The notes beneath the pieces are model-generated. The model was not told the origin of the DNA. It ran no database searches and saw nothing but the letters and a program-made list of their open reading frames with translations. From contig NZ_LT607409.1 in the NCBI RefSeq assembly GCF_900091505.1, positions 2,976,001 through 3,040,000 of the forward strand: DNA of 64,000 bases, read 5' to 3'. Positions 50,490 to 59,475 of the stretch are shown one piece after another. Made by a program: the position numbers and the translations under genes. Every line of letters begins with the position of its first letter. Position 1 is the first letter of the stretch. The stretch is from Micromonospora chokoriensis (GTDB lineage Bacteria; Actinomycetota; Actinomycetes; Mycobacteriales; Micromonosporaceae).

Positions 50490-52286
50490 TCACTGCCGGT
50501 GGTCGACGAGGTCGATGAGCTGGCGTACCACGGTGTCCGGTTCGATCACCCGGTCGAAGACCGCGACCAGCAGGGTCTCCAGGTCGGGGTAGCCCAGCTC
50601 CTCGGAGAGGCGCAACAGTGGCAGGTCACTGGCGAGGCCACGGTTGTGCTTCCGCAGGGCCAGCCCGATGGTGGCCCGACCGAGGCGGACCTTGTCGCTG
50701 ATCGTGATGCCCGGCTCGGTGTGCTCCGCGAACCACCTGTTGATCTGCATCTGGGCGTTCGGGGACTTGACGAAACTCAGCCACTCCCGACGAGGGCCGC
50801 GCGGCGCCACCCCGGCCTCGAACCCGTTGTCGCCGTCGCTCTCGGTGAAGATCTCCACCACGTCGCCCTCGTCCAGCTCCGAGCTGAGCGGGGCCAGCCG
50901 ACCGTTGATCCGGGCGGCGAGGCAATGGTCGCCCCGCTCGCTGCCCAACTCGTAGGCCAGGTCGACGGGGGTCGCGCCGGCCGGCAGCACGACCTGCCGC
51001 CCGTCCGCGAAGACCTGGATCTGGCCCTCGGCGAGGTCGCAGCGCAGCGACTCGTAGAACTGTGCCGGGTCGGCGGCGTCCGGCTCCCAGTCGAGCACCC
51101 GGCGCAGCCAGTCCAACTGGTCGGCGCGGGCCGCCGCGCTGCCGCTGTTGCCCGAGCGCGGGAAGCGGAAGTCGGCGGCGATGCCGTACTCGGCGGAACG
51201 GTGCATCTCCTCGGTGCGGATCAGCACCTCGACGGTACGGTCCTGCGGGCCGCAGACGCTCGTGTGCAGCGACCGGTAGAGGTTGTTCTTCGGTGAGGCG
51301 ATGAAGTCCTTGAAACGGCCGGGGACCGGTCGCCACGTGCCGTGGATGGCACCCAACGCGGCGTAACAGTCGGTCGCCGGGCCGTCGACCACCACCACGA
51401 TGCGGGGCAGGTCGTACGGAGCGGTGTGACTGCCGGCGATGGTGTCCTTCCAGATCGAGTAGAGGTGCCGGGGACGAGGGCTCACCTCGGCGTCGACCCG
51501 GCTGCGTTTGAGCGCCACCCGGGCGCGGGCGACCACCGAGTCGAGGTACGCGTCCCATCCCGGCCGGTCGTGCACGTGCCGGGCCAGCCGGGCGTGCTCG
51601 TCGGGCTCCAGGTGCAGCAACACCACGTCGTCCAGCTCGCGCTTGAGGGTCTGGATGCCCAGCCGGTCACAGAGCGGGACCAGCACCTCCTGGGTCTTGC
51701 GGGCGATCCGCTCTCGCGAGGCCGCCGACCGCACACCGAGGGTACGCATGTTGTGCAGGCGGTCGGCCAGCTTGATGATCAGCACCCGCACGTCCTTCGC
51801 GGCCGCCACGATCATCTTGCGGATGGTCTCCGCCTCGGCGGCCTTGCCGTAGAACGCCTTGTCGAACTTGGTCACCCCGTCGACCAGATGGGCCACCTCG
51901 CCGCCGAAGTCCTCGGAGAGCGCCTGGAGGGTGTAGCGGGTGTCCTCCACGGTGTCGTGCAGCAGCGCCGCGACCAGGGTGGTGGAGTCCATCCCCAGCT
52001 CGGCGCAGATCTGTGCGACCGCGAGGGGGTGGGTGATGTACGGTTCCCCGCTCTTGCGGAACTGCCCGCGGTGCATGTTCTCCGCGATCGTGTACGCCCG
52101 GCGCAGCACCGCGGGGTCGGTGCCGGCGTGGATGCCCCGGTGGGTGCGCACCAGGTGGGTCACCGGGTCGGAGTCGGTGGTCGGCCAGCTGAGCAACGAC
52201 CGCAGCCGGCGGGCGAGCGGCAGCTCACCCGGCTGTGTCGGAAGGGCGCCCCCCAGGGCGGCGCCGTGTCCGGCGTCGACGTCCAC
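50490..52286 (-). CDS. Short RelA/SpoT homologue lacking the ACT domain
   Basis: (p)ppGpp metabolism protein of 598 aa, about 150-200 residues shorter than full Rel. The HD hydrolase domain is intact (YITHPLAVAQICAEL and LLHDTVEDT). The synthetase domain keeps RPRHLYSIWKD and VPGRFKDFIASPKNNLYRSLH but has EVLIRTEEMH where EVQIRT is usual and AADFRF where AAHW is usual, so synthetase activity may be reduced. A TGS domain (about 405-470) and a helical region follow; there is no zinc-finger or ACT domain. GTG at 52286 is chosen since GAGGAG lies 9 nt upstream; GTG at 52295 would touch that site. Confidence 0.87.
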   Translation of the reverse strand: MDVDAGHGAALGGALPTQPGELPLARRLRSLLSWPTTDSDPVTHLVRTHRGIHAGTDPAVLRRAYTIAENMHRGQFRKSGEPYITHPLAVAQICAELGMDSTTLVAALLHDTVEDTRYTLQALSEDFGGEVAHLVDGVTKFDKAFYGKAAEAETIRKMIVAAAKDVRVLIIKLADRLHNMRTLGVRSAASRERIARKTQEVLVPLCDRLGIQTLKRELDDVVLLHLEPDEHARLARHVHDRPGWDAYLDSVVARARVALKRSRVDAEVSPRPRHLYSIWKDTIAGSHTAPYDLPRIVVVVDGPATDCYAALGAIHGTWRPVPGRFKDFIASPKNNLYRSLHTSVCGPQDRTVEVLIRTEEMHRSAEYGIAADFRFPRSGNSGSAAARADQLDWLRRVLDWEPDAADPAQFYESLRCDLAEGQIQVFADGRQVVLPAGATPVDLAYELGSERGDHCLAARINGRLAPLSSELDEGDVVEIFTESDGDNGFEAGVAPRGPRREWLSFVKSPNAQMQINRWFAEHTEPGITISDKVRLGRATIGLALRKHNRGLASDLPLLRLSEELGYPDLETLLVAVFDRVIEPDTVVRQLIDLVDHRQ

Positions 52287-52413
52287 GAGGGACACCTCCT
52301 CACCCCGGCTCCACGACGCCGGCGGCCGGCGGCGGGAGCAGGCCCACGAATCGGGCAGGACTGCACTTCTCTAACAGCCTAAGCGAGTCGACGTAGTCCG
52401 ATCGGTCAGTTGG

Positions 52414-54168
52414 TCATGAGCGTTCGGTCGAGAGTTGCGGGGACGAGCCGCTCTCGGCCTTCGCCAGCAGGTCACGGAACCGCCCCGCGCCACCGGCCGG
52501 GGAGGACCATCCGGAGGACACCTCCACCAGCCGGGTCTCCGGTCGCTCCAACCAGGACAGGATCCGCTCGGACTCCTCGGCGGTGGCGGCCGGCACCGGG
52601 CCGTGCCCGCCCGACACCGTCTCAGCGGTGGCCCGGATGGCGGTCAGCGTGGGCCGCGGGTGCACACCCGGCGGGGACACCCCAGCGCCGGCCAGCCGAC
52701 CGTGCCGCACCAGCGCCAACTCCCAGCCCCCGCGCGCGGCCGGCCGCGCGGCGGCCAGCTCGACGATGCCGGTCAACGCGGCCAACCGTTGCATCCGGAC
52801 GGTGGCCCGCAGCACCGCCGCCAGCCGGGACCGCACCACTGCCGCGTCCTCGTAGCGCTGGTCGGCAGAGAGCACCTCGATCCGGGCGAGCAGCGCGTCC
52901 ACCACCGGCTGGGGGTCGTCGGTCGTGGCGGCGCGGAAGGGCGCGACGGCGCTGTCGTCGTACTCCTGCGGGGTGATCTTGTGTTCGCAGGGTGCCGGGC
53001 AGCGACCCAGCTCGGCCAGCGCGCACGCCGGCGTGACGGTGCGTAGCGAGAGCCGGTGCGTGCACTGGCGCAGCGGCACCGCGTCGTGGAAGCCGGCGGC
53101 GGCCAGCTCCGCCGCGCGCCGGGAGGTGAACGGCCCGAGGTACGCGGTGTCGGTGGGGGAGAGGTCGCGGACGATCGACAGCCGAGGGTACGGACCGTCG
53201 GTCAGCTTGAGCCAAACCATCCGTTCCGGGTATTTCGACCGTCGGTTGTACGGCGGGGCGTGCGCGGCGATCAGCCGCAGCTCGCGGACCTCCGCCTCCA
53301 ACGAGTGCGCGCACTCCACCGCCTCGACCCGTTCGGCCGCCGCCAGCATCTCGGAGATGCGGGCCCGCTTCTCGCCGGCGGTGAAGTAGCTGCGCACCCG
53401 GGTGGCGATGTCCACGGAGGTGCCGACGTAGAGCGGACGGTCGTCGGCGGCCCGGAAGATGTAGACCCCGGGGACCTTGGGCAGGCCGTCGGCGAGGTGC
53501 CGCTTGCGGCGCTGCGTCGGGGTGACCGCCCGGGCGAACTCGATGGCGTCGCCGACCGTGTCCACCCGGTGGCCACCGAGCCGACCGATCAGGCCGTGCA
53601 ACACGTCGACGGTGGCCTTCGCGTCGTCCAGCGCGCGGTGGGTGGGCTGGGTGTGGGTGCGGAAGTAGGCGGCCAGGGTGCCGAGCTTGCGGTTGGGCAC
53701 CTCGTCGCGGGTCAGCACCCGGCGGGCCAGCGCCGCCGTGTCCAGCACCCGGGGGTTGGGCCACCGGTAGCCGTGCCTGGCGCAGGCGGCCTTGAGGAAG
53801 CCCACGTCGTACGGGGCGTTGTGGGCCACCAGCACGGCGTCGTCGATGAACTCCAGGAAGCTCGGCAGCACCTGCTCGATCGGCGGCGCCGGCAGCAGCA
53901 TCGCCTGGGTGATCCCGGTCAGCACGGTGATGAAGGGCGGGATCGGCTGCCCCGGGTTGACCAGCGTGGCGAGCACACCCAGTTGCTCACCACCGCGCAC
54001 CTTCACCGCGCCGATCTCGGTGATGCCGCCACCGTCCGGCGCGCCGCCGGTGGTCTCCAGGTCGACCACCACGAAGGTGGCCGCGTAGAGCGGCAGCGCC
54101 GGGTCGACCCCACCGACCGCCGGGTCGAGACCAGCGAGGGACTCCTGGACGTACTCCGCCTGTGCCAT
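52414..54168 (-). CDS. DEDDh 3'-5' exonuclease fused to UvrC-like GIY-YIG domain
   Basis: A 584-aa two-domain nuclease. Residues about 30-190 form a DnaQ/PolC-type exonuclease: FVVVDLETTG (Asp, Glu), LVAHNAPYDVGFL (Asp) and THRALDDAKAT (His, Asp). Residues about 225-310 form a GIY-YIG domain like UvrC (VPGVYIFRAADDRPLYVGTS), followed by a UvrC-like middle region (LGPFTSRRAAELA) with cysteines near CALAELGRCPAPC. It corresponds to the actinobacterial fusion known from mycobacteria (Rv2191-type). Probable role is DNA repair or processing. ATG at 54168 is used; upstream GTG extensions are possible. Divergent from the NYN gene. Confidence 0.9.
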   Translation of the reverse strand: MAQAEYVQESLAGLDPAVGGVDPALPLYAATFVVVDLETTGGAPDGGGITEIGAVKVRGGEQLGVLATLVNPGQPIPPFITVLTGITQAMLLPAPPIEQVLPSFLEFIDDAVLVAHNAPYDVGFLKAACARHGYRWPNPRVLDTAALARRVLTRDEVPNRKLGTLAAYFRTHTQPTHRALDDAKATVDVLHGLIGRLGGHRVDTVGDAIEFARAVTPTQRRKRHLADGLPKVPGVYIFRAADDRPLYVGTSVDIATRVRSYFTAGEKRARISEMLAAAERVEAVECAHSLEAEVRELRLIAAHAPPYNRRSKYPERMVWLKLTDGPYPRLSIVRDLSPTDTAYLGPFTSRRAAELAAAGFHDAVPLRQCTHRLSLRTVTPACALAELGRCPAPCEHKITPQEYDDSAVAPFRAATTDDPQPVVDALLARIEVLSADQRYEDAAVVRSRLAAVLRATVRMQRLAALTGIVELAAARPAARGGWELALVRHGRLAGAGVSPPGVHPRPTLTAIRATAETVSGGHGPVPAATAEESERILSWLERPETRLVEVSSGWSSPAGGAGRFRDLLAKAESGSSPQLSTERS

Positions 54169-54295
54169 CGGCGGCACGCTAGCGCGCGGGTCCGACACTC
54201 CCGTCGCATGCGTCCCACGAGTCACCATGGGGCTAGGATGAGAGATCGGCTCACTCACCGGGCGGTGGGCCCGGTCGCGGTGGGAGACTTGCCAC

Positions 54296-55750
54296 ATGCC
54301 CCTCGCCGAGCCGCACGACGACCACCTCCCAGAGGAGGATCTGGTCGCGCTCGACGGGGCCCTCGGCAACCCGGACGACAACGTAGTCAGCGAGACATCC
54401 GACGCATCCGACCCCACGGAGCCCGGCGACGGCCCGGCCGTCGAGCCGGAGCCGACGCTGCCCGAACCGGTCCGGCAGCGCATCGTGACGCTGACCGCCG
54501 CGGTGCTGCCCACCCTGCCCGCCGACGAGGTGCCGGTGCCGCTGCGCCGGGTCGCCAAGTTCGCCCCCAACCGGCGGGCCCGGCTCGGCGCGCCGGTCAT
54601 CGCCGCCCAGCTCACCGCCGACCCGCTGTTCCGGCAGCGGGTCACCGCGCGGGTCCTGGTCGACGCCGGTGACCTCGGCGCGGCAGTGGTCGAGGGCACC
54701 GCCCCCGCCGCCGCCGACCCGGTCGAGGTCGCCGCCCTCGCCTACCTGGCCCGTCCGCGTGGTTGGCGGGAGCTGATCGACGCCAGCGGCGCCGCCGTTC
54801 GCGCCGAGGCGGACAGCGCGGTGGTCGCCGAACTGGTCCGCGAGGCCGAACAGCGGGCCACCCGGGCCGAGCACGACCGCGCGGTGGCGCGGGTCGAGGC
54901 GGAGAAGCTGCGCGACGAGCTGGCCCGCGTCCGCGAGGAGCTGGGTCAGCTCCGCGAGGAGTCCCGGCAGGTGGCTCGTACCCTGCGGGAGACCCAGGCC
55001 CGCGAGCGCAAGGCCACCGAGTTGCTGGCCACCGAGCGTGGCCGGGCCGCGCGGGCCAGCGCGGACGTGGACGCCGAACTACGTCGGGCCCGGGCCCGGT
55101 TGGCCGAGGCGGAGGCCGCCGCCGGGGTGGCCCGGGCGAGCGCCAAGGAGGCGCGGTCGGTCGACGACGCCCGGCTCTGGCTGTTGCTGGAGACCATCGG
55201 CCAGGCCGCCGTCGGCCTACGCCGGGAGTTGGCGCTCGACCCGGTGGACAAACTCCCCGCCGACTTCGTGGCCGACGCGTTCGCCGAGCAGCCGGGCACC
55301 GCCCCGGCCGGTCCGGCCGCCCGCGCCCGCGACACCGACGACCCGGCCCGGCTCGACCAGTTGCTCGCCCTGCCCCGGGCGCACCTGGTGGTCGACGGCT
55401 ACAACGTCACCAAGCGCGGCTTCGGCGAGATGTCCCTGGAGCAGCAGCGCAAACGCCTGATCACCGGGCTCGGCGGCATCGCCGCGCAGACCGGCGACGA
55501 GGTCACCGTCGTCTTCGACGGCGCCGAGCGGATGCACGGGCTGCCACCCGCGCCGCGCGGCGTACGGGTGCTCTTCTCCCGCAAGGGCGAGACCGCCGAC
55601 GAGTTGATCCGACGGCTGGTCCGTGCCGAGCCGCCGGGGCGTCCGGTGGTCGTGGTCTCCTCCGACCGTGAGGTCGCCGACGGGGTACGCCGGCACGGCG
55701 CCTACCCGTTGGGCGCGGACTCGCTGCTGCGGCGGCTCGCCCGCTCCTGA
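54296..55750 (+). CDS. NYN (PIN-like) domain protein with coiled coil
   Basis: A 484-aa protein. The N-terminal 50 residues are acidic and disordered, a helical region follows (about 55-165), then a long coiled coil (about 180-290, HDRAVARVEAEKLRDELARV). The C-terminal 150 residues are a YacP-like NYN RNase domain: HLVVDGYNVTKRGFG, VVFDGAERMHG, VLFSRKGETADELI and VVVSSDREVADGVRRHGA carry the acidic residues of the PIN-like site. It probably cuts structured RNA (rRNA or tRNA); this is inferred from YacP/Rae1. ATG at 54296 has GGGAGA upstream. It is divergent from the exonuclease-UvrC gene. Confidence 0.88.
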   Translation: MPLAEPHDDHLPEEDLVALDGALGNPDDNVVSETSDASDPTEPGDGPAVEPEPTLPEPVRQRIVTLTAAVLPTLPADEVPVPLRRVAKFAPNRRARLGAPVIAAQLTADPLFRQRVTARVLVDAGDLGAAVVEGTAPAAADPVEVAALAYLARPRGWRELIDASGAAVRAEADSAVVAELVREAEQRATRAEHDRAVARVEAEKLRDELARVREELGQLREESRQVARTLRETQARERKATELLATERGRAARASADVDAELRRARARLAEAEAAAGVARASAKEARSVDDARLWLLLETIGQAAVGLRRELALDPVDKLPADFVADAFAEQPGTAPAGPAARARDTDDPARLDQLLALPRAHLVVDGYNVTKRGFGEMSLEQQRKRLITGLGGIAAQTGDEVTVVFDGAERMHGLPPAPRGVRVLFSRKGETADELIRRLVRAEPPGRPVVVVSSDREVADGVRRHGAYPLGADSLLRRLARS

Positions 55751-55794
55751 CCGCGCGGTGCCGGTGCGTGTCGGATCTGGGCGCCAGCACCGCT

Positions 55795-55869
55795 GATCCC
55801 CATCAGATCGCCGAAGTCGCGGTGTCCGGGTGGTCGGGTTACCCCGAATTCGCTGATCTGGAGGGGATC
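55795..55869. repeat. Second-type palindromic extragenic element
   Basis: Imperfect inverted repeat with 21-nt arms (55795-55815 and 55849-55869, 4 mismatches) beginning GATCCCC. The loop contains GTCGCGGTGTCC, shared with the element at 40298-40373, and a small hairpin TCGGG/CCCGA. It lies downstream of the NYN gene and upstream of the small Cys-rich gene. Confidence 0.6.
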
Positions 55870-55986
55870 TCGCCCGCAACGGACCGGTTCTGTCGTACCC
55901 GGTGGTTAGCGTCGATGTGACCGACGGTGCTCAGGTGGCGACGACAAGGCGTCGACTGCCCGCCGCGAGCGATCCAGGAGGCGTTC

Positions 55987-56205
55987 ATGCTCATCGACTG
56001 CGACGGGTGCGCGAGGCGGGGTGACGACTGTTCCGGCTGCCTGCTGGCCGCCCTGTTCGACGACACGTCCCCGGCGGCCGGGCTGGTCGCCGCCGAGGTG
56101 GAGGCGATCGAGGTGCTCGCCCGGGCCGGTTTCGACGTGGAGATGCTGGAGGTTCCCGCGCATCGCGCCGCCACCGGCCGCCGGGCCACCCGGCGAGTGG
56201 CCTGA
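55987..56205 (+). CDS. Small Cys-rich actinobacterial protein
   Basis: A 72-aa protein with an N-terminal pair of cysteine motifs (DCDGCARRGDDCSGC) that could hold zinc or an iron-sulfur cluster, then an amphipathic region (AAEVEAIEVLARAGFDVEMLEV). ATG at 55987 has a perfect AGGAG 6 nt upstream (55976-55980), so it is well supported as a gene. I know this type only as a conserved hypothetical protein in actinobacteria. It stands alone. Confidence 0.8.
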   Translation: MLIDCDGCARRGDDCSGCLLAALFDDTSPAAGLVAAEVEAIEVLARAGFDVEMLEVPAHRAATGRRATRRVA

Positions 56206-56373
56206 CACGGCATCGAGCGCCCTGGCTTGTCGCGCCGGCCGCCGGACGGCCGAGGCGGCACCGCGCGTCATGGTTTGTCGCGCCGGTCGCCGGTTGGCGC
56301 AGCGCGCCACCGCGCCCGGTGCGCGCCTTTCGCGGGCCATAGGATGGGCGGTCACGGCGGGAGGAGCGGCGGG

Positions 56374-56406
56374 ATGAGCGGGGTACGACGGGCGGTGTCG
56401 CGGTGA
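56374..56406 (+). CDS. Possible 10-residue leader peptide before the M48 gene
   Basis: ATG at 56374 follows a strong GGGAGGAG box (56360-56366). It encodes MSGVRRAVSR and stops at TGA 56404-56406, which overlaps the GTG start (56403) of the M48 protease gene. The GTG itself has no good ribosome-binding site. The arrangement suggests translation of the protease by coupling to this mini-ORF. Confidence 0.45.
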   Translation: MSGVRRAVSR

Positions 56407-57662
56407 CCCCGCGCGGGTGGGCGCTGCTGGCCCTCGCCGGGTTGACCGTCGTGTTGCTCGTGGTCGCCGCGCTGCTGATCCCCTGGCACCGGCCACCCGC
56501 GCCCCGGGCCGACCAGCTCGCGGCGCTGCGGGACCTGCCGGCCGAGCAGGTCGCCAAGGGGCGGGAGTTCCGGGCCGCGTTGCGCCCCGGCAGCTACACC
56601 GCCCTCGCCGTCGGCCTGCTGGTCGCCCTCGCGCTCGGGCTCACCCCGCTGGGCAGCCGCCTGATCGAGCTGGTGGGTCGGCCCTTCGGGGGGCACTGGG
56701 CGGCGCAGGCCGTGCTCGGCGGGCTGGCGGTCATGCTCGTCGCCGACCTGGTGACACTTCCGTTCGCCGCCTGGCGGCAGAGCGTGCTCACCCGCTACGG
56801 GCTGAGCACCAACGGCTGGAACGGCTGGGCCGTCGACCTGCTCAAGTCGTACGCGGTCAGCGCGGTGATCGGCGCGGTGGCCCTGTTCGGCTTCTACGCG
56901 GTCATCCGGCTCGCGCCGCGCTGGTGGTGGGCGTTCGGCGCGGGCGGCGCGGCGGTGCTGGTGATCCTGCTGTCGTTCGTGTTGCCGGTGCTCGTGGAGC
57001 CGGTGTTCAACAGGTTCACGCCGATGGAGCAGGGGCCGCTGCGCACCGAGCTGATGAGCATGGCAGCCCGGGACGGGGTGCCGGTGCGTGACGTGCTGGT
57101 CGCCGACGCCTCCCGTCGCACCAAGGCGGTCAACGCGTACGTCTCCGGTCTCGGCCCGACCCGGCGGGTGGTCGTCTACGACACCTTGCTGACCGAGGCG
57201 ACGCCGGCCGAGGTGACGGCCGTGGTGGCGCACGAGTTGGGGCACGCCAAGGATTCCGACGTGGCGGTCGGCACGCTGACCGGGGCACTGGGTGCCGCCG
57301 CCGCGGTGGTGGCGCTCTACCTGCTCGGTTCGTGGGGGCCGTTGCTGCGGCTGGCCGGTGTCGACTCGGTCGCCCAGCCGCGGGCGTTCCCGTTGCTGCT
57401 GGCCCTCGTCACGGTGGTCGGGTTGGTGGCGGCGCCGGTGCAGGCGTTGATGTCGCGGCGGGTGGAGGCACGGGCCGACGCGCACGCCCTCGCGCTCACC
57501 GACGACCCGGCGGCCTTCGAGTCGATGCAGCGGCGGCTCGGCTCGGTCAACCTCGGCGATCCCGACCCGCCGCGCTGGGAATACCTCTACTCGGCCTCGC
57601 ATCCGTCCACCGTGGAGCGGATTGCCGCCGCCCGCGCGTACGCCCGGGAGGCCGGCCGATGA
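56403..57662 (+). CDS. M48 family (Ste24/HtpX-like) membrane metalloprotease
   Basis: Membrane zinc protease of 419 aa with an N-terminal Peptidase_M48_N part of several helices and a catalytic domain. The zinc motif is VAHELGHAKDSD and the third ligand is in MSRRVEARADAHALALT. The RRVVVYDTLLTEATPAEV segment is typical of CAAX-protease-1-like members. Bacterial members act in membrane protein quality control; the substrate here is unknown. The GTG start at 56403 overlaps the stop of a 10-codon leader. The gene overlaps pimB by 4 nt (ATGA). Confidence 0.9.
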   Translation: MTPRGWALLALAGLTVVLLVVAALLIPWHRPPAPRADQLAALRDLPAEQVAKGREFRAALRPGSYTALAVGLLVALALGLTPLGSRLIELVGRPFGGHWAAQAVLGGLAVMLVADLVTLPFAAWRQSVLTRYGLSTNGWNGWAVDLLKSYAVSAVIGAVALFGFYAVIRLAPRWWWAFGAGGAAVLVILLSFVLPVLVEPVFNRFTPMEQGPLRTELMSMAARDGVPVRDVLVADASRRTKAVNAYVSGLGPTRRVVVYDTLLTEATPAEVTAVVAHELGHAKDSDVAVGTLTGALGAAAAVVALYLLGSWGPLLRLAGVDSVAQPRAFPLLLALVTVVGLVAAPVQALMSRRVEARADAHALALTDDPAAFESMQRRLGSVNLGDPDPPRWEYLYSASHPSTVERIAAARAYAREAGR

Positions 57663-58783
57663 GTCGCACGCTGCTGATCACCAACGACTTTCCGCCCCGC
57701 CCGGGCGGCATCCAGTCCTTCGTGCACAACCTGGCCGTGCGGCAACCGACCGGTTCGGTGGTGGTGTACGCGTCCAACTGGCGAGGGTCCGCGAAGTTCG
57801 ACGCCGACCAGCCGTTCGAGGTGATCCGGGAACGCACCCGGGTGCTGCTGCCGACCCCGTTGATCGCCCGCCGGGCGGCGCGGCTGGCGCGCGCGTACGA
57901 CTGCGACACGGTGTGGTTCGGGGCGGCGGCCCCGTTGGGGCTGCTCGCGGCCGGTCTGCGCCGACGGGCCGGCGTACGCCGGGTGGTGGCGCAGACCCAC
58001 GGCCACGAGGTCGGTTGGGCGGCGTTGCCCGCCGCCCGGCCGGCGCTGCGGCGCATCGGTCGGGGGGTGGACGTCACCACCTACCTCGGTGAGTACACCC
58101 GCAGCCGGCTGGCCCGGGTGCTGGACGGGGTGACCGAGCTGCGCCAGTTGGCGCCCGGCGTCGACGTGGACACCTACCACCCGACCGTGGACGGCGAGCC
58201 GGTCCGGGCACGGCTCGGGTTGACCGACCGCCCGGTGGTGGTCTGCGTGTCCCGGCTGGTGCCGCGCAAGGGCCAGGACATGCTGATCCGGGCGCTGCCG
58301 GAGATCCGCCGTCGAGTGCCGGACGCGGCGCTGCTGATCGTCGGCGGTGGGCCGTACCGGGCCACGCTGGAGAAGCTGGCCCGGCAGACCGGCGTGGAAC
58401 GGGACGTGGTGTTCACCGGCTCGGTGCCGTCGGCCGAGTTGCCCGCGCACTACGCGGCCGGTGACGTCTACGCGATGCCGTGCCGCACCCGCAACCGCGG
58501 TCTCGACGTCGAAGGGCTGGGCATCGTCTACCTGGAGGCCTCCGCCACCGGCCTGCCGGTGGTGGCCGGTGACTCTGGGGGCGCACCGGACGCGGTCCGC
58601 GAGGGCGAGACCGGTTACGTCGTCCGCGGCCGGGACGTCGCCCAGCTCGCTGACCGGGTCGCCCGGCTGCTCGCCGACCGGGATCTGGCCCGGCAGTTGG
58701 GTGCCGCCGGCCGGGCGTGGGTGGAGCGCGAGTGGCGCTGGGAGGCGCAGGCGGAACGGATGGCGGCGTTGCTCGCCGGGTGA
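57659..58783 (+). CDS. pimB: GDP-mannose-dependent mannosyltransferase PimB-like (GT4)
   Basis: Glycosyltransferase family 4 enzyme of 374 aa with two Rossmann-like domains. LLITNDFPPRPGGIQSFVH at the N-terminus, HGHEVGWA, VSRLVPRKGQDMLI and the EX7E-type segment EGLGIVYLEASATGLPVV match PimB', which adds the second mannose to phosphatidylinositol monomannoside on the cytosolic side. The mycobacterial counterpart (Rv2188c) sits in similar context, with an acyltransferase nearby. ATG at 57659 overlaps the M48 stop. Micromonospora-type actinomycetes are known to make PI mannosides, so the role is plausible; a related GT4 specificity cannot be excluded. Confidence 0.88.
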   Translation: MSRTLLITNDFPPRPGGIQSFVHNLAVRQPTGSVVVYASNWRGSAKFDADQPFEVIRERTRVLLPTPLIARRAARLARAYDCDTVWFGAAAPLGLLAAGLRRRAGVRRVVAQTHGHEVGWAALPAARPALRRIGRGVDVTTYLGEYTRSRLARVLDGVTELRQLAPGVDVDTYHPTVDGEPVRARLGLTDRPVVVCVSRLVPRKGQDMLIRALPEIRRRVPDAALLIVGGGPYRATLEKLARQTGVERDVVFTGSVPSAELPAHYAAGDVYAMPCRTRNRGLDVEGLGIVYLEASATGLPVVAGDSGGAPDAVREGETGYVVRGRDVAQLADRVARLLADRDLARQLGAAGRAWVEREWRWEAQAERMAALLAG

Positions 58784-58793
58784 ACGGCGCCCG

Positions 58794-59456
58794 TCAGCTC
58801 TCCCGGGGCGGGGCGTAGCGCGGCACGTACTCCTGGCCGGTGAGCTTCTGGATCTCCGCCATCACCTCGTCGGTGATCGTTCGGATGTCGCGGGGGCCGG
58901 TGATCCGGTCGGCGACCGGGATGGGTGGGCCGAACCGCAACGTGACCGGGTGACGGCGGGGCAGCCGCGCGTCGACCGGCAGCACCTCGGCGGTGCCGAG
59001 CACGCCGACCGGGATGATGGGCACCTCGGCGTCGCGGGCCAGGCGGGTCATCCCGACCCGACCCCGGTAGAGCCGACCGTCGGGGGAACGGGTGCCCTCG
59101 GGGTACACGGCGACCAGACCACCCGCGCGCAGCACCGGTACGGCGGCGTCGAGGGCGCGCAGGGCGGCCCGGCCGTCGGCGCGGTCGACCCGGATGGCGC
59201 CCATGCCGGCGACGATCTGCCGGTTGAGCCAGCCGCCCGGACCTCGGCCGGTGAAGTACTCGGCCTTGGCCCAGAACGTCACGTGTCGGGGCGTCGTGGT
59301 GGCGAGGAACAGCTCGTCGGCGACGGACAGGTGATTGCCGGCGAGGATCGCGCCTCCGTGCCGGGGCAGATGCTCCAGTCCTTCCACGCGGGGTCGCCAG
59401 GCGAGACGCAGCGCGGTGCCGACGGTCAGCTTGGTGAGGTCGTACAGCAGGGGCAC
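58794..59456 (-). CDS. plsC: 1-acyl-sn-glycerol-3-phosphate acyltransferase-like (PlsC family)
   Basis: Membrane-associated acyltransferase of 220 aa. The catalytic NHxxxxD motif is NHLSVADE and the phosphate-binding motif is YPEGTRSPDG; IPIIPVGVLGTAEVLP follows as expected. It would acylate lysophosphatidic acid or a PIM intermediate. GTG at 59456 has GGAGG 5 nt upstream. It converges with pimB with only 10 nt between stops. The TetR gene lies upstream on the same strand, 19 nt away, so the two may form an operon. Confidence 0.9.
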   Translation of the reverse strand: MPLLYDLTKLTVGTALRLAWRPRVEGLEHLPRHGGAILAGNHLSVADELFLATTTPRHVTFWAKAEYFTGRGPGGWLNRQIVAGMGAIRVDRADGRAALRALDAAVPVLRAGGLVAVYPEGTRSPDGRLYRGRVGMTRLARDAEVPIIPVGVLGTAEVLPVDARLPRRHPVTLRFGPPIPVADRITGPRDIRTITDEVMAEIQKLTGQEYVPRYAPPRES

Positions 59457-59475
59457 GTGTCCTCCGGGGTCGAGG

